A stretch of 51,714 nucleotides of DNA from an uncultured Actinomycetes bacterium (GCA_937127245.1 CAKZLU010000008.1:1-51714); one strand, 5' to 3'; shown: positions 1 through 8,260, counted from the first letter of the stretch. The notes: generated from the letters alone by a model not told the origin. Program-made: numbers and translations.

Positions 1-1526
1 TAGTTCAGACCCACGATCTCCCTTCTTAATAGGAACCTTCCAATCCTGTTTGCCCCTTTCCTGTACAGGTCAAATGCCTTTATCCTCATTCCAGAGGACT
101 TCACTCTAAGCGGTGGTCGGTCAAGCCCTACGTATCCACCCTTTGATGATGGAACGAGGCAAAGCAAGGGCTCATTCTTCGAGATGATATAGCGGGGAAC
201 AAAATCGCTTAGCCTTTTATTTTCAGCGACCCTGAGCGACATTTCCACAAGAGGCAAAAATAGCCAGCAATCCCAGATTTTCATTACATGTGCCGCTGGC
301 GCAAAAAGGTGGGTTGTGTAGTTTGATGTTCTATCCCGCGCAAGCACGTATTCGCCCCAGGTTTGAAAGGAAATACCTTGTTTATCATCTTCGAACTCGC
401 GGGCTGCTTGCTTTGCCAAGGTCTCGGCGCTTCTGTCGATCTGCTCTTCCTCGTCGATTCCGACGAGGATCTCAGATGCCCAAGCCGTTCTGTATCTGAG
501 CATCCCAAACTTGAGCATCTCTTTGCCGGAGAGTTCTTCATCCTTCTTCGTCTTTATGGCGTAGGCTCTGTAAAGGTCCGGCCCGATACCCGTGAGAAGC
601 ACCTCGGATTGTGTGCTCTCTTCCGCAAAAACGTGCTTGAGATTTGTTGAGAGTACGTAGTTTACGAGACCGTTTGTTTCCAGAGCCCCTTCTTCTATAT
701 CTTGTGGAAACGACTCGATGAATATGCCCTCAAGAGGGTAGTGCCTATGCCTTACTTTGGATAAAGCGCATATCTCTGAAGCGAGTCTCACGTCCGCATT
801 TGTCTTGTCTCCATAGGTGAAGCATGCGGTGCGGTTGCGGAAGGGAAGGCATGCTGAAAGGATTGCTCTGCTGTCGAGCCCCCCGGTAAGTGAGAGCGAT
901 GCCCGGTTTGATATTTCGAAAAGTTCCTTGAAGTGATAATTGAAGGCTCCCATGACCTGCGCTTCGTTTACTTCACCTGGCTCGTTCCCGGCAAGCGGAT
1001 GCCAGTAGCGAGTTATTTCAGGTTCCTTTGCGCGCTCAAGTCTTATTGTGACCCCGCAGCGTAAGCGCTTAATCTCGGAAAACAAGGTTTTATCCCCAAA
1101 GATGAAGCCAAAATTGACAAGCTCAAAAAATGAGTCTGATCTGACCGTAAGGGATGGAAGGTGAGAAGCTATTTGGGTGATGTTGTCTGAAAGGATGAAC
1201 ACGTCTGAGCTTTGAGAGGAAAAAATTTTATATCCGCCGAACCTGTCTAAGAAAATATGGCAGACGTAAGCGCCCTTCTCAAAAATCAGGATCAAAAAAT
1301 AGCCGTGGACATCATGGATGAAATCAATCCCCTTTTTTGAAAAAGCTTTTATGACATATTCGCAGTCAACCCAACCTTCAGCGCCCCTATGCGGATGCCC
1401 AATAATAAAAACGGTGGCATCGGGGGTGTCTGATATCTTCGCGTCAAGGCGCCCGGTCACATCCTCCGATATGACAATTTCAAACTCCCCACCTTTTCGC
1501 TGGGCAATTTCAAGAAGAGATTTCAT
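1..1526 (-). CDS. Asparagine synthase-like amidotransferase, partial at the window edge
   Basis: The minus strand is open from 1526 to base 1 (508 codons plus two bases), so the C-terminus may lie just outside. The pyrophosphate-binding loop reads SLTGGLDS at about residues 212-219, the signature of the ATP-pyrophosphatase domain of asparagine synthetases. The segment FLDRFGGYKIF at about 110-120 corresponds to the DR.G..PLYY region at the end of the class II glutaminase domain. The N-terminal catalytic cysteine expected at position 2 is absent, so glutamine hydrolysis is doubtful and another amide-forming or ammonia-dependent reaction is possible. The start is uncertain: the ATG at 1526 has a weak ribosome site. 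An upstream in-frame ATG at 1631 is separated by a TAA at 1560-1562, and the residues on both sides (KIFFIAW, then WHGKLGVLSTE) look continuous. It lies downstream of the terminator of the CrtI-like operon. Such proteins often serve in sugar or cell-surface biosynthesis. Confidence 0.8.
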   Translation of the reverse strand, partial: MKSLLEIAQRKGGEFEIVISEDVTGRLDAKISDTPDATVFIIGHPHRGAEGWVDCEYVIKAFSKKGIDFIHDVHGYFLILIFEKGAYVCHIFLDRFGGYKIFSSQSSDVFILSDNITQIASHLPSLTVRSDSFFELVNFGFIFGDKTLFSEIKRLRCGVTIRLERAKEPEITRYWHPLAGNEPGEVNEAQVMGAFNYHFKELFEISNRASLSLTGGLDSRAILSACLPFRNRTACFTYGDKTNADVRLASEICALSKVRHRHYPLEGIFIESFPQDIEEGALETNGLVNYVLSTNLKHVFAEESTQSEVLLTGIGPDLYRAYAIKTKKDEELSGKEMLKFGMLRYRTAWASEILVGIDEEEQIDRSAETLAKQAAREFEDDKQGISFQTWGEYVLARDRTSNYTTHLFAPAAHVMKIWDCWLFLPLVEMSLRVAENKRLSDFVPRYIISKNEPLLCLVPSSKGGYVGLDRPPLRVKSSGMRIKAFDLYRKGANRIGRFLLRREIVGLN

Positions 1527-1636
1527 TTCGGTTGATAAGACGCCAAGTTTACCATGCCATTACCACGCGATGAAGAAAATCTTATATGAACTTCGATTTT
1601 TTTGCGAGACGGTTTGGATTTCTTTGGTCATTAAAG

Positions 1637-1665
1637 GAAAACGCGCCCCGAATCACTGGGGCGCG
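1637..1665 (-). terminator. Intrinsic terminator of the first CrtI-like operon
   Basis: On the minus strand an 8-bp GC stem, CGCGCCCC paired with GGGGCGCG across an 8-base loop, is followed directly by TTTT. It lies about 50 bases after the stop codon of the gene at 1718-3214 and separates that operon from the asparagine synthase-like gene. Confidence 0.75.
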
Positions 1666-1717
1666 CAAACATTGCAATGCTCAGTTGCCTTCCAATCCCT
1701 ACAGTATAGGGTTACTT

Positions 1718-3214
1718 TCAGATGTCTTTGAGTATCAAACCGCTTGCCGCTATTCCGGAGCCAACTGTCGGTGCAACTCCGCCACCGAAGTGCGTAGAAG
1801 CCCCTGTAAGATATAGATTTTTGATGGCGCGCGATCTCATCCGTGGGCGGAAGAAAGCGGTCGCAACAATATCATTTTGCAGCCCGTATACGGCGCCTCT
1901 CGGGTGAAGCAGTGCTCTTTCAAAGTCTTTGGGGGTGCTCACTTTAGCCACGGTGATGTGGTCTTTGAGCTTAAGCCCGAACATTTTTTCCATAGAGTCA
2001 AGCTGCATCTCCAGATACTGTTCCTTTATAGTGTCCCAGTCGCCTTCAGATAGCTCGTAGGGCGCGAACGTCACCAGGTTAAGGCAGTGATGTCCTTCCG
2101 GGGCAAGGGAGGGGTCAGCGTGAGTCGGCCATGAGATGAGCATGAAGCCTCTTTTGGGTATCTTTTTTGAAAGGTAGTCCTCGAACCACACCCTGTTCAT
2201 TTCCTCAAGTGTGGTGTAGCAGAATGTGTGGTGCGCGTCCAGTTCCGGGGCTGTATCAAGCCCGAGCATTATCATTGGGGCGGGGATTGAAACGTCGTAA
2301 CTCTCAATTGCTTTAACCGCCCATCTGGGCAGTTTCTCCCTCCCTATCTTCTCGAGGTAAAGCGTTTTCGCGTTGATGTTCGAGACGACAACCCTGCTCG
2401 TTATTTCAGTGCCGTCCGAAAGTTTTACTCCGATCGCTTTCCCGTTTTCGACCAGAACCTTATCCACTCTCGCATTGAATCTTATTTCCCCTCCGTATTC
2501 CTCGAACACTTTGGCGATGCCTTTCGGTATCTCTATCATTCCTCCCCTCGGGTAGAAGATGCCCTCATGTTCTGAGTAAGCGAGAAACGCTATGTATCCG
2601 GGGCACAGTGCAGGAGGAAGACCGATAAAGTATGACTGCAGGCTCATGGACGCCCTGACCTTATCGCTTGTGAAAAAGCTGCACAAGGTACTTTCGAAGT
2701 TCAAAATCATGTACTTCAGATATTTGATGAGTTTCGGGTTCTCGATGGAGAGCATGAGGCTGTCAGAAAAGGTCATCATGGGTTTTGTCATGACTTTTCC
2801 GAACGCGAAATTAATGGCCTCCGATCCGTGTTTGGCGAACCGGTCCCATGCTTCGGCATCTTCTGCGGAAAATTCGGTTATGACTTTCTTGGTAGCGTCT
2901 TTATCAACCGGATAGGAGAATCGCTTCCCGTCAGCGGTCATGAAACCGTAGATTGGATCAATGGGTATAAAATCGATGTAGTCGGATGTTTTCTTGCCTA
3001 GTTTTTCGAAAAGCTCGTCGATCACCCATGAAAGCTCAACAATGCTTGCGCCGATATCGAAGGTGTAGCCTCCTTCCTCGAAAGACGAGCAGCAGCCGCC
3101 AACCCTTCCGGTGTTCTCGCAGACTAAAGTTTTAAGCCCATTCTTTGCAAGGATTGACGCGGCAGAGATCCCCCCGAGTCCCGCGCCAATGACAACAGCG
3201 TCGTAATCAGGCAT
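1718..3214 (-). CDS. CrtI-like FAD-dependent oxidoreductase (paralogue 1)
   Basis: A 498-residue flavoprotein of the phytoene desaturase / carotenoid isomerase / retinol saturase superfamily. The FAD-binding Rossmann motif GAGLGG lies at residues 10-15, followed by GGCCSSFE at 39-46 where classical CrtI has GGRAGT. It also has FDIGAS, a GIFYPRGGM segment, an LDAHHT motif, SLAPEGHH, and the C-terminal FAD-contacting LYLTGASTHFGGG. Length fits the family (about 490-510). The start has a good AAGGAG site. Known members desaturate, saturate or isomerise conjugated or isoprenoid chains; the substrate here cannot be read from sequence. It is the third gene of a CrtI-microprotein-CrtI set, 15 bases after the microprotein gene. 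By eye its closest relative is the gene at 10886-12394, which occupies the same place in the second set. Confidence 0.88.
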   Translation of the reverse strand: MPDYDAVVIGAGLGGISAASILAKNGLKTLVCENTGRVGGCCSSFEEGGYTFDIGASIVELSWVIDELFEKLGKKTSDYIDFIPIDPIYGFMTADGKRFSYPVDKDATKKVITEFSAEDAEAWDRFAKHGSEAINFAFGKVMTKPMMTFSDSLMLSIENPKLIKYLKYMILNFESTLCSFFTSDKVRASMSLQSYFIGLPPALCPGYIAFLAYSEHEGIFYPRGGMIEIPKGIAKVFEEYGGEIRFNARVDKVLVENGKAIGVKLSDGTEITSRVVVSNINAKTLYLEKIGREKLPRWAVKAIESYDVSIPAPMIMLGLDTAPELDAHHTFCYTTLEEMNRVWFEDYLSKKIPKRGFMLISWPTHADPSLAPEGHHCLNLVTFAPYELSEGDWDTIKEQYLEMQLDSMEKMFGLKLKDHITVAKVSTPKDFERALLHPRGAVYGLQNDIVATAFFRPRMRSRAIKNLYLTGASTHFGGGVAPTVGSGIAASGLILKDI

Positions 3215-3229
3215 GTTTCTCTCCTTTAC

Positions 3230-3373
3230 TCAGATGAAATACCGGTACGGAAGATACTGAACCTGCTTCAATAAATGCTTCACGTACCTTTTGGTGCTTT
3301 CGCTCGAGCGCATGTAGGCAACGAGCAGGGCAACGAGCAAAAGAACGCCTGCCGTCTTTCTTACTTTTGACAT
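3230..3373 (-). CDS. RYF-tailed membrane microprotein (copy 1)
   Basis: A 47-residue ORF with a strong TAGGAGG ribosome site. The N-terminus is basic (MSKVRK), followed by one hydrophobic segment at about 7-21 (AGVLLLVALLVAY), a polar stretch (RSSESTKR), and a conserved tail KHLLKQVQYLPYRYFI. It lies 9 bases downstream of one CrtI-like gene and 15 upstream of another, so it is almost surely co-translated with them. The tail is nearly identical to that of the 48-residue protein at 12505-12651, which has the same neighbours, and related to the one at 20037-20177. That conservation makes this a real gene. I recognise no named family. It may anchor or assemble the oxidoreductases at the membrane (inference). 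Confidence 0.85.
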   Translation of the reverse strand: MSKVRKTAGVLLLVALLVAYMRSSESTKRYVKHLLKQVQYLPYRYFI

Positions 3374-3382
3374 TCCTACCTC

Positions 3383-4888
3383 CTAAGTGTGATCCCTTAC
3401 TATGTATCTGGACGTTACAATCCCGGAGGCGATTGTTGTGGGGACGCCTCCTCCCAGATGAGTTGAACTTCCCGTGAGGTAAAGGTTCTTTATTGCTTTG
3501 GATTTTGACCTCGGGCGGAACATTGCAAGGGTGGTCATATCGGAGAAAAGCCCGTAGATTGAACCTTGAGGCTGAAGGAGTCTGCGTTCAAAATCAAGCG
3601 GGGTTGAAACCTCAACGATATCGATGTGGTCTCTCACGCCCGGCATTATGTGTTTGTCCAGCAAGTCGATCGCCTCTTCCCTGTATGCGTCTTTCATTCT
3701 GTCCCAGTTGTCGCCGAGAGGAGCGTAAGGAGCAGGAGCGTTGCACAGGAAATTGAGGATATGATGACCTTCCGGCGCGAGGCTCGGGTCAGCCTCAGTT
3801 GGCCAGCATACAAGGCTCATGGCGGTCTTGGGTATTATTCCGAGCATGTAGTAATTATTCCAAACGTCATTCATCGCATCTATTGAGCCCGTGATGACTG
3901 TGTGGTGGGCATCGAGGTCTGGCTTTGTGTTCAGACCAACGTAAATCATGGGGCACGGCATTGAGGGTTTGTAGCTCGCGATTCCCTTGATTGCCCAACC
4001 GGGAAGATTTTCGGGACGGATGAACTTTAAGTAAGTCACCTGGGCGTTGACGTTTGAAACAACTATTTTGGAAGTTATTTCTGTTCCGTCCTCAAGTTGT
4101 ACCCCGAACGCGGTGCGATTCTGCGTGAGGATTCTTTCAACCTTTGCGTTGGTTCTCAACTCGAGACCGTACTCTTCCCCAGCGCGCATGATTGCTTGAG
4201 GTATGGCTATCATTCCGCCCCTGGGATAATAAATGCCGAGGTGCTCAGAAAGAGCTATAAAACCGAAAATTCCAGAGCCGAGTTCAGGCGGGGCTCCCGC
4301 AAAGTACGACTGATACGCAACACTTGCCTGAATCGTTGGGTTTTTGTAATAAGACCTGACAACACCCTGATGCGTTCGGAAAAATGTCGGCAGATAGCGC
4401 AGCACTTCGGGACTCTTAATCCCCATCAGGAGGGCATCTTTAAAAGTGTTGAGTGATGAGAGCATTATCGCGTCCATGCTCTTGTTAATCATGTCGATAC
4501 CAATAGATGAGAATCTTTTCCAACCTTCCAGGTCCTCGGGCGCGATTTGTTCGATCACCTTTGTGGTCTCGTCTATGTCGGTGGGGTAGGAGAATCTCCT
4601 GCCATCCTCTGTTATGAACGAATAGATTGGGTCACAGGGGATGAGGTCAATGTAGTCCTCTCTTTTCCTGTCGAGCATCTCAAATAGTGTATCCAGTGGT
4701 CTTATGACTTCCACGAGAGATGCTCCAACGTCGAACTTGTATCCTTTCAGCTCAAAAGTCGAACAGCACCCCCCGATTATGTCCGATTGTTCAAGCACGA
4801 GCGTCTTAAGACCGTTTTTGGCAATAAGTGACGCGCATGAAAGTCCCCCGAGTCCCGCGCCGATGACGATTGCGTCGTAATCTGGCAA
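3383..4888 (-). CDS. CrtI-like FAD-dependent oxidoreductase (paralogue 2)
   Basis: About 501 residues in the phytoene desaturase superfamily. The Rossmann motif GAGLGG is at the N-terminus, followed by GGCCSTFE, FDVGAS, IPCDPIYSF, YYPRGGM, LDAHHT, SLAPEGHH and LYLTGSSTHLGGG. The TTG at 4888 is chosen as start because it is preceded by GGGGTGG and gives MPDYDAIVIG, matching the MPDYDAVVIG start of the neighbouring paralogue; a GTG at 4897 would add three residues. It is the first gene of the CrtI-microprotein-CrtI operon, read from a promoter at 5004-5032. It resembles the gene at 12691-14190 (shared IPCDPIYS and STFE), which holds the equivalent position in the second set. Confidence 0.88.
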   Translation of the reverse strand: MPDYDAIVIGAGLGGLSCASLIAKNGLKTLVLEQSDIIGGCCSTFELKGYKFDVGASLVEVIRPLDTLFEMLDRKREDYIDLIPCDPIYSFITEDGRRFSYPTDIDETTKVIEQIAPEDLEGWKRFSSIGIDMINKSMDAIMLSSLNTFKDALLMGIKSPEVLRYLPTFFRTHQGVVRSYYKNPTIQASVAYQSYFAGAPPELGSGIFGFIALSEHLGIYYPRGGMIAIPQAIMRAGEEYGLELRTNAKVERILTQNRTAFGVQLEDGTEITSKIVVSNVNAQVTYLKFIRPENLPGWAIKGIASYKPSMPCPMIYVGLNTKPDLDAHHTVITGSIDAMNDVWNNYYMLGIIPKTAMSLVCWPTEADPSLAPEGHHILNFLCNAPAPYAPLGDNWDRMKDAYREEAIDLLDKHIMPGVRDHIDIVEVSTPLDFERRLLQPQGSIYGLFSDMTTLAMFRPRSKSKAIKNLYLTGSSTHLGGGVPTTIASGIVTSRYIVRDHT

Positions 4889-4939
4889 CTTAACCACCCC
4901 GTTCTAATTACAAGAGGCAAACATTTACCTAAACTGGGC

Positions 4940-4964
4940 TGAGACCGGAATAATGCAGGTCTCA
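4940..4964. repeat. Inverted repeat in the leader of the paralogue 2 operon
   Basis: A perfect 7-bp inverted repeat, TGAGACC and GGTCTCA, with 11 bases between the arms. It lies between the predicted transcription start (about 4997) and the TTG start at 4888. It could be an operator for the adjacent TetR-type regulator or an RNA hairpin. Its function is inferred only. Confidence 0.45.
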
Positions 4965-4988
4965 AACTTAGAAAATTGTAAGTGATAT

Positions 4989-5002
4989 TGACCGAGCAGT
5001 CA
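4989..5002. promoter_or_regulatory. Candidate operator TGAC-N4-CGGTCA (site 1)
   Basis: Read on the minus strand, the 14-mer TGACTGCTCGGTCA lies just downstream of the -10 hexamer of the promoter at 5004-5032, where a bound repressor would block initiation. A matching 14-mer, TGACGCTACGGTCA, overlaps the promoter of the other flanking gene (7902-7915). The MerR/TetR-type regulator is encoded between them. The TGAC/GTCA half-sites and twofold symmetry suit a TetR-family dimer. Confidence 0.5.
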
Positions 5003-5003
5003 T

Positions 5004-5032
5004 ATTATACTTTCGGTACGTCAAGATGTAAA
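5004..5032 (-). promoter_or_regulatory. Sigma-70-type promoter of the first CrtI-like operon
   Basis: On the minus strand TTTACA and TATAAT are separated by exactly 17 bases. Predicted transcription starts near 4997, about 110 bases before the first gene of the operon. A perfect -10 with ideal spacing makes this one of the better promoter candidates in the window. Confidence 0.6.
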
Positions 5033-5157
5033 TACGAAGATTTTCTTTGTTTGTAGCGCAAACTCTTTGAAGAGAAACGGCTCGTGAGGCGAGATTTTGA
5101 TTATATTTAGAAGCGTTGGTCGGGCAAGGAGCGGGTTTAAATAACCATGACCGCGAA

Positions 5158-6135
5158 TCATTTCTGGCGTTGCCTCTTTCCCTCTTTACCTTTCGGCGCA
5201 AGCGTTTTTTCTCTTGCTTCGAGTCGCCCTTCCGGCATTTTTCCCCACTTGCTTTCTGGGGTGAGTCCGTGTTCCATGAAATCCATAAGGTTAACGAGGA
5301 ATACAAGGGGATCGAAATTCTCTTCGTAAAGGCAGCGGTTCCCTACCGCTTCCGCGATGCCTATCAAAGCGTGCGCGACAGATTTTGAGTCTATATGGCG
5401 AAGCTTGCCTTCCCTGATACCTCTTTCAATTTCTTTACTGAGAAATTCGGCAACTTTTTCGTGAACCTGTTTGGCTTTGCTCTTTAACTTCTTGTTGCCG
5501 CCCAGTATTTCCGTGAAAAGACCTATGATCATCATTTGCAGATCGGCGTACTTCGTTATGAATGTGAGACCTTTCAGGCCGAGTCTTTCGAGGGGGTCGG
5601 TTGCCTTGGAAGCTGCTTGTTCGGCTTGGCTTAAAAGCCTCTCGAGCGTGGCGTCAATGGTTGCGATGAAAATTTCTTCCTTGCTTTTGAAATACTGGTA
5701 ACAGGTTCCTTTGCTCACTCCCGCTGTGCTTGCGATGTCATCCATGGTCGTATTCTGAAAACCTTTCGAGGAGAACACGCGGAAAGCCGCTTCCAGGATT
5801 TTTTCTTTTCTGCGCTCCTCTGCGCTAAGCACAGCGATTTTTTGCTCCGGGGTAAGCTCAAACGATTTGCTTCTTTTAGCGTGTTTTAAGAATTCCCCCC
5901 ACTGGCTAAGATTTTCAAAGGGATGTCTGGCGAGTATCGCTTTAATGTCTTTGACTGAAAGACCGCTGTCCCTCATGGACTTGATGACTTTAAGTCTTTC
6001 AGCAAATTCATTTCCATAATATGCGACATTCGGTCTTGATTTCACCGGCTTGGGAAGTAGCCCTTGGGACATGTAAAATTTGATGGTGCTCACTGATATC
6101 CCGGTGAAACGTGCGATTTCACTGATCTTATTCAT
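5158..6135 (-). CDS. MerR-TetR fusion transcriptional regulator
   Basis: A 325-residue regulator with two different DNA-binding modules. Residues 1-70 are a MerR-type winged helix (ISEIARFTGISVSTIKFY, then GLLPKP, SGLSVKDIKAIL). Residues about 105-150 are a TetR helix-turn-helix (ILEAAFRVFSSKGF, TTMDDIASTAGVSKGT, YQYFKSKEEIF), followed by a helical ligand-binding region. The start is set at the ATG at 6135, which begins the MerR domain and has GAGGTGA upstream; an ORF extension to 6213 has no domain content. TetR repressors usually release DNA on binding a small hydrophobic ligand. It lies between two CrtI-like transcription units whose promoters share a palindrome, so it probably controls both. 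This two-headed layout is known in some actinobacterial and Deltaproteobacterial TetR proteins but is not common. Confidence 0.88.
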   Translation of the reverse strand: MNKISEIARFTGISVSTIKFYMSQGLLPKPVKSRPNVAYYGNEFAERLKVIKSMRDSGLSVKDIKAILARHPFENLSQWGEFLKHAKRSKSFELTPEQKIAVLSAEERRKEKILEAAFRVFSSKGFQNTTMDDIASTAGVSKGTCYQYFKSKEEIFIATIDATLERLLSQAEQAASKATDPLERLGLKGLTFITKYADLQMMIIGLFTEILGGNKKLKSKAKQVHEKVAEFLSKEIERGIREGKLRHIDSKSVAHALIGIAEAVGNRCLYEENFDPLVFLVNLMDFMEHGLTPESKWGKMPEGRLEAREKTLAPKGKEGKRQRQK

Positions 6136-6302
6136 CTTTAGAATCTGCTCACCTCGCTTTTCACCGTAAACGCTCAACATAGTCAAACATTCAGCCCTTT
6201 GGTGTGTCAACAAACCGATGGGAATCTATCAGATGATGTTTCAAAGTGAACCGTGCGCGTATTTTCCTCTATCCCGACCGTTCTTCCTCGAAAACAGGAT
6301 TT

Positions 6303-7859
6303 CTAAAAACAGATAGCCTTTTTAAATCCCTCATATAATCCCCTCGCCACTATTTTCCCGCTCAGAGCCGAGAACACAACGCCACCGGGCCATATAGAAT
6401 AGTGACCCGCTAAAAATAGGTTTCTTACAGGGGTCTTGAACATGCCGAATCTGGGATACATGAATATCCGGTATATGTCATACGACCAACCGGCGGTGGC
6501 GCCCTCAGGGTTAAGCGTAAACCTAGAAAGCGACCGCGGTGTGCCCAGTTCCCGGTAAACGGTTCTCTTAGAAAGGTCGGGGATTACGGCTTCTGTGTCT
6601 TTGATCATGTCCTCGAGCACTCTTTCTTTGAGGGCATAATAAGGCTCGGTTCTCGCACAGGGGTCTTGCGATGAGGTTTGCCAACCACACATCCAGTCGT
6701 AGGGAGTAAATGTCTGGATCACTATCGAGTTCATGCCCTCTGGCGCCAGACTTTTGTCGCGCATCGAAGTCCAGTTGATTTGAGACCAGCCTTTTCTGTG
6801 TATCTCCGGGTCGTAGATGTCATACGGCTCGGAGTATGTTCTCCAGTAGAGGACGTGATGTCGTCCCATGTGTTTTTGAAGTTCTTCATCAGATATATCA
6901 ACACCGAGGAACGCGGAGGAGACCGCTTTGGTCACGGGCGCATACCTGATTGTTTCCTGCAGTTTGTAAGGGATGAGCGATCTGTCAAGCATCTCCGAAT
7001 AAAGCCTTTTCACATTACCCGTGTTGACAACCTTATCCGCGAAATAGCGCTCGCCGGAAGAATTTTCCACGCCCCATACCGAGCTGCCCTTTGTAAGAAT
7101 CTTGTCCACCGTGTCGCGGAGTATTAGCGTTCCACCTTTCTCCTGAAAACTTGCAGCCATCTTGTTAAGTATCTCCTGGAGTCCCCCTTTGGGGTGCCAG
7201 TAGTCATAAAGGAAGCAATACCAGAACGAGAAGAACATGAAGAGCAGCATGTTGGGATATCCGAATTCTCCGAAGATGAATGCAAGTCTCGGGTCAGAAA
7301 AAATCTCCCTACATTTCTGGGTCCCCGTCTTGGAAACTGCCTCCCTCGCTTTATCGGTCAGGGAGAAGCCCCTTTTGAACATGTTCGCGAGAGCCCTGTA
7401 TTTTTCTTTTCCGGAGACTGCAAGCGGAAACGGCTGGGATTCCATAATGTCTTTAAACATCATGCAACCCGACTCGAGAAAATCGAACCACTTACGTATG
7501 TCAGATTTAGAGTTTGGAAAGAACCTTTCAAATTCGGCGCGAATCTGGTCGAAAGAATCGAGGGGAACATCCATGTCTTCAGTGACCATCCGCCACTTAG
7601 CCTGAAACCATTCCTGCGGGTCGTAAAGACCGAGCTCCTCGAGGATGGGGAACAGGATTCCAACGGATTCTGTGGACTGGTCGCCGCAGTCAAAGAAAAA
7701 ACCTTTTCGTCTGATCCCGGACATGTTTCCGCCAACCTGGCTGTTATGTTCGATAATGAGGACTTTCTTTCCGTCTCTTACCAGATAATTCCCGCAAGTG
7801 AGACCCCCGATGCCGCCCCCGATTATGATTACGTCGTATTTTCTGTTTCTCTCCTTCAT
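6303..7859 (-). CDS. Divergent CrtI-like FAD-dependent oxidoreductase (paralogue 3)
   Basis: A 518-residue member of the phytoene desaturase superfamily and the most divergent of the six here. The Rossmann motif GGGIGG is near the N-terminus, but the paired cysteines of the others (GGCCS) are replaced by GGNMSG. The His pair is GRHHVLY, and the end reads LFLAGHYSIWPGGVV, closer to the carotenoid isomerase (CrtISO) type. The ATG at 7859 is preferred because GGAGGGG stands directly upstream; the longer ORF to 7916 lacks a ribosome site. It is transcribed from its own promoter (7888-7916) overlapping the shared candidate operator, and it ends 168 bases before the regulator gene. Substrate unknown. 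Confidence 0.85.
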   Translation of the reverse strand: MKERNRKYDVIIIGGGIGGLTCGNYLVRDGKKVLIIEHNSQVGGNMSGIRRKGFFFDCGDQSTESVGILFPILEELGLYDPQEWFQAKWRMVTEDMDVPLDSFDQIRAEFERFFPNSKSDIRKWFDFLESGCMMFKDIMESQPFPLAVSGKEKYRALANMFKRGFSLTDKAREAVSKTGTQKCREIFSDPRLAFIFGEFGYPNMLLFMFFSFWYCFLYDYWHPKGGLQEILNKMAASFQEKGGTLILRDTVDKILTKGSSVWGVENSSGERYFADKVVNTGNVKRLYSEMLDRSLIPYKLQETIRYAPVTKAVSSAFLGVDISDEELQKHMGRHHVLYWRTYSEPYDIYDPEIHRKGWSQINWTSMRDKSLAPEGMNSIVIQTFTPYDWMCGWQTSSQDPCARTEPYYALKERVLEDMIKDTEAVIPDLSKRTVYRELGTPRSLSRFTLNPEGATAGWSYDIYRIFMYPRFGMFKTPVRNLFLAGHYSIWPGGVVFSALSGKIVARGLYEGFKKAICF

Positions 7860-7887
7860 TTTCCCCTCCGCTTGTGGAATTGTAAGC

Positions 7888-7916
7888 ATTATATCTGATA
7901 CTGACCGTAGCGTCAT
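7888..7916 (-). promoter_or_regulatory. Promoter of the divergent CrtI-like gene
   Basis: On the minus strand ATGACG and TATAAT are separated by 17 bases. The candidate operator at 7902-7915 lies across the -35 and spacer. The predicted start is about 20 bases before the GGAGGGG ribosome site of the gene. Confidence 0.55.
7902..7915. promoter_or_regulatory. Candidate operator TGAC-N4-CGGTCA (site 2)
   Basis: On the minus strand TGACGCTACGGTCA matches the 14-mer at 4989-5002 at 10 of 14 positions, including every base of TGAC....CGGTCA. It overlaps the -35 region of its promoter, a position suited to repression by the regulator encoded next door. Confidence 0.5.
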
Positions 7917-8260
7917 TTTTGGAATCTGAAATTGCCCGGGGTTGAACGGTAAGATTTACAAGCAAAAATCCTACGTTTTCGTGCGGTTATGGATAAATAT
8001 GGATAAATATTGATTTTTCAAAACCGCGCAATTTCATGCGGGCAAGTTCCTCTCTCGTTCAAAGGGTTAACTTGCCCATTCGTAAAAACTAAAAGGCAGA
8101 ATCTTTTTGAAAATCAACCGATTCTTTCGATTCCATTGTTCTCCTTAAAGTTTTCATCCTCAGAGACCTCTTCTTGTCTTGTAGTGCTAACGAATATAAA
8201 ATCACTTGCGGATTTGCCTTGAGCAAGTGGATGTTTTGAAAAACAGACGATGATCTAAAT
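7917..8260. other. Intergenic region with short repeats
   Basis: No convincing gene. It holds two tandem copies of TATGGATAAA (7988-8007) and a perfect 9-bp inverted repeat, GGGCAAGTT and AACTTGCCC, at 8040-8077 with a 20-base loop. There is no T-run after either arm, so this is not an obvious terminator. The region separates divergent genes and should contain the promoter of the Na/Pi transporter, which I could not pin down. Confidence 0.4.

Noticed and set aside
7194..7898. A 234-codon ORF on the plus strand opposite paralogue 3
   Set aside because: Its frame mirrors a clear CrtI-like gene on the other strand, has no ribosome site and shows no domain motif.
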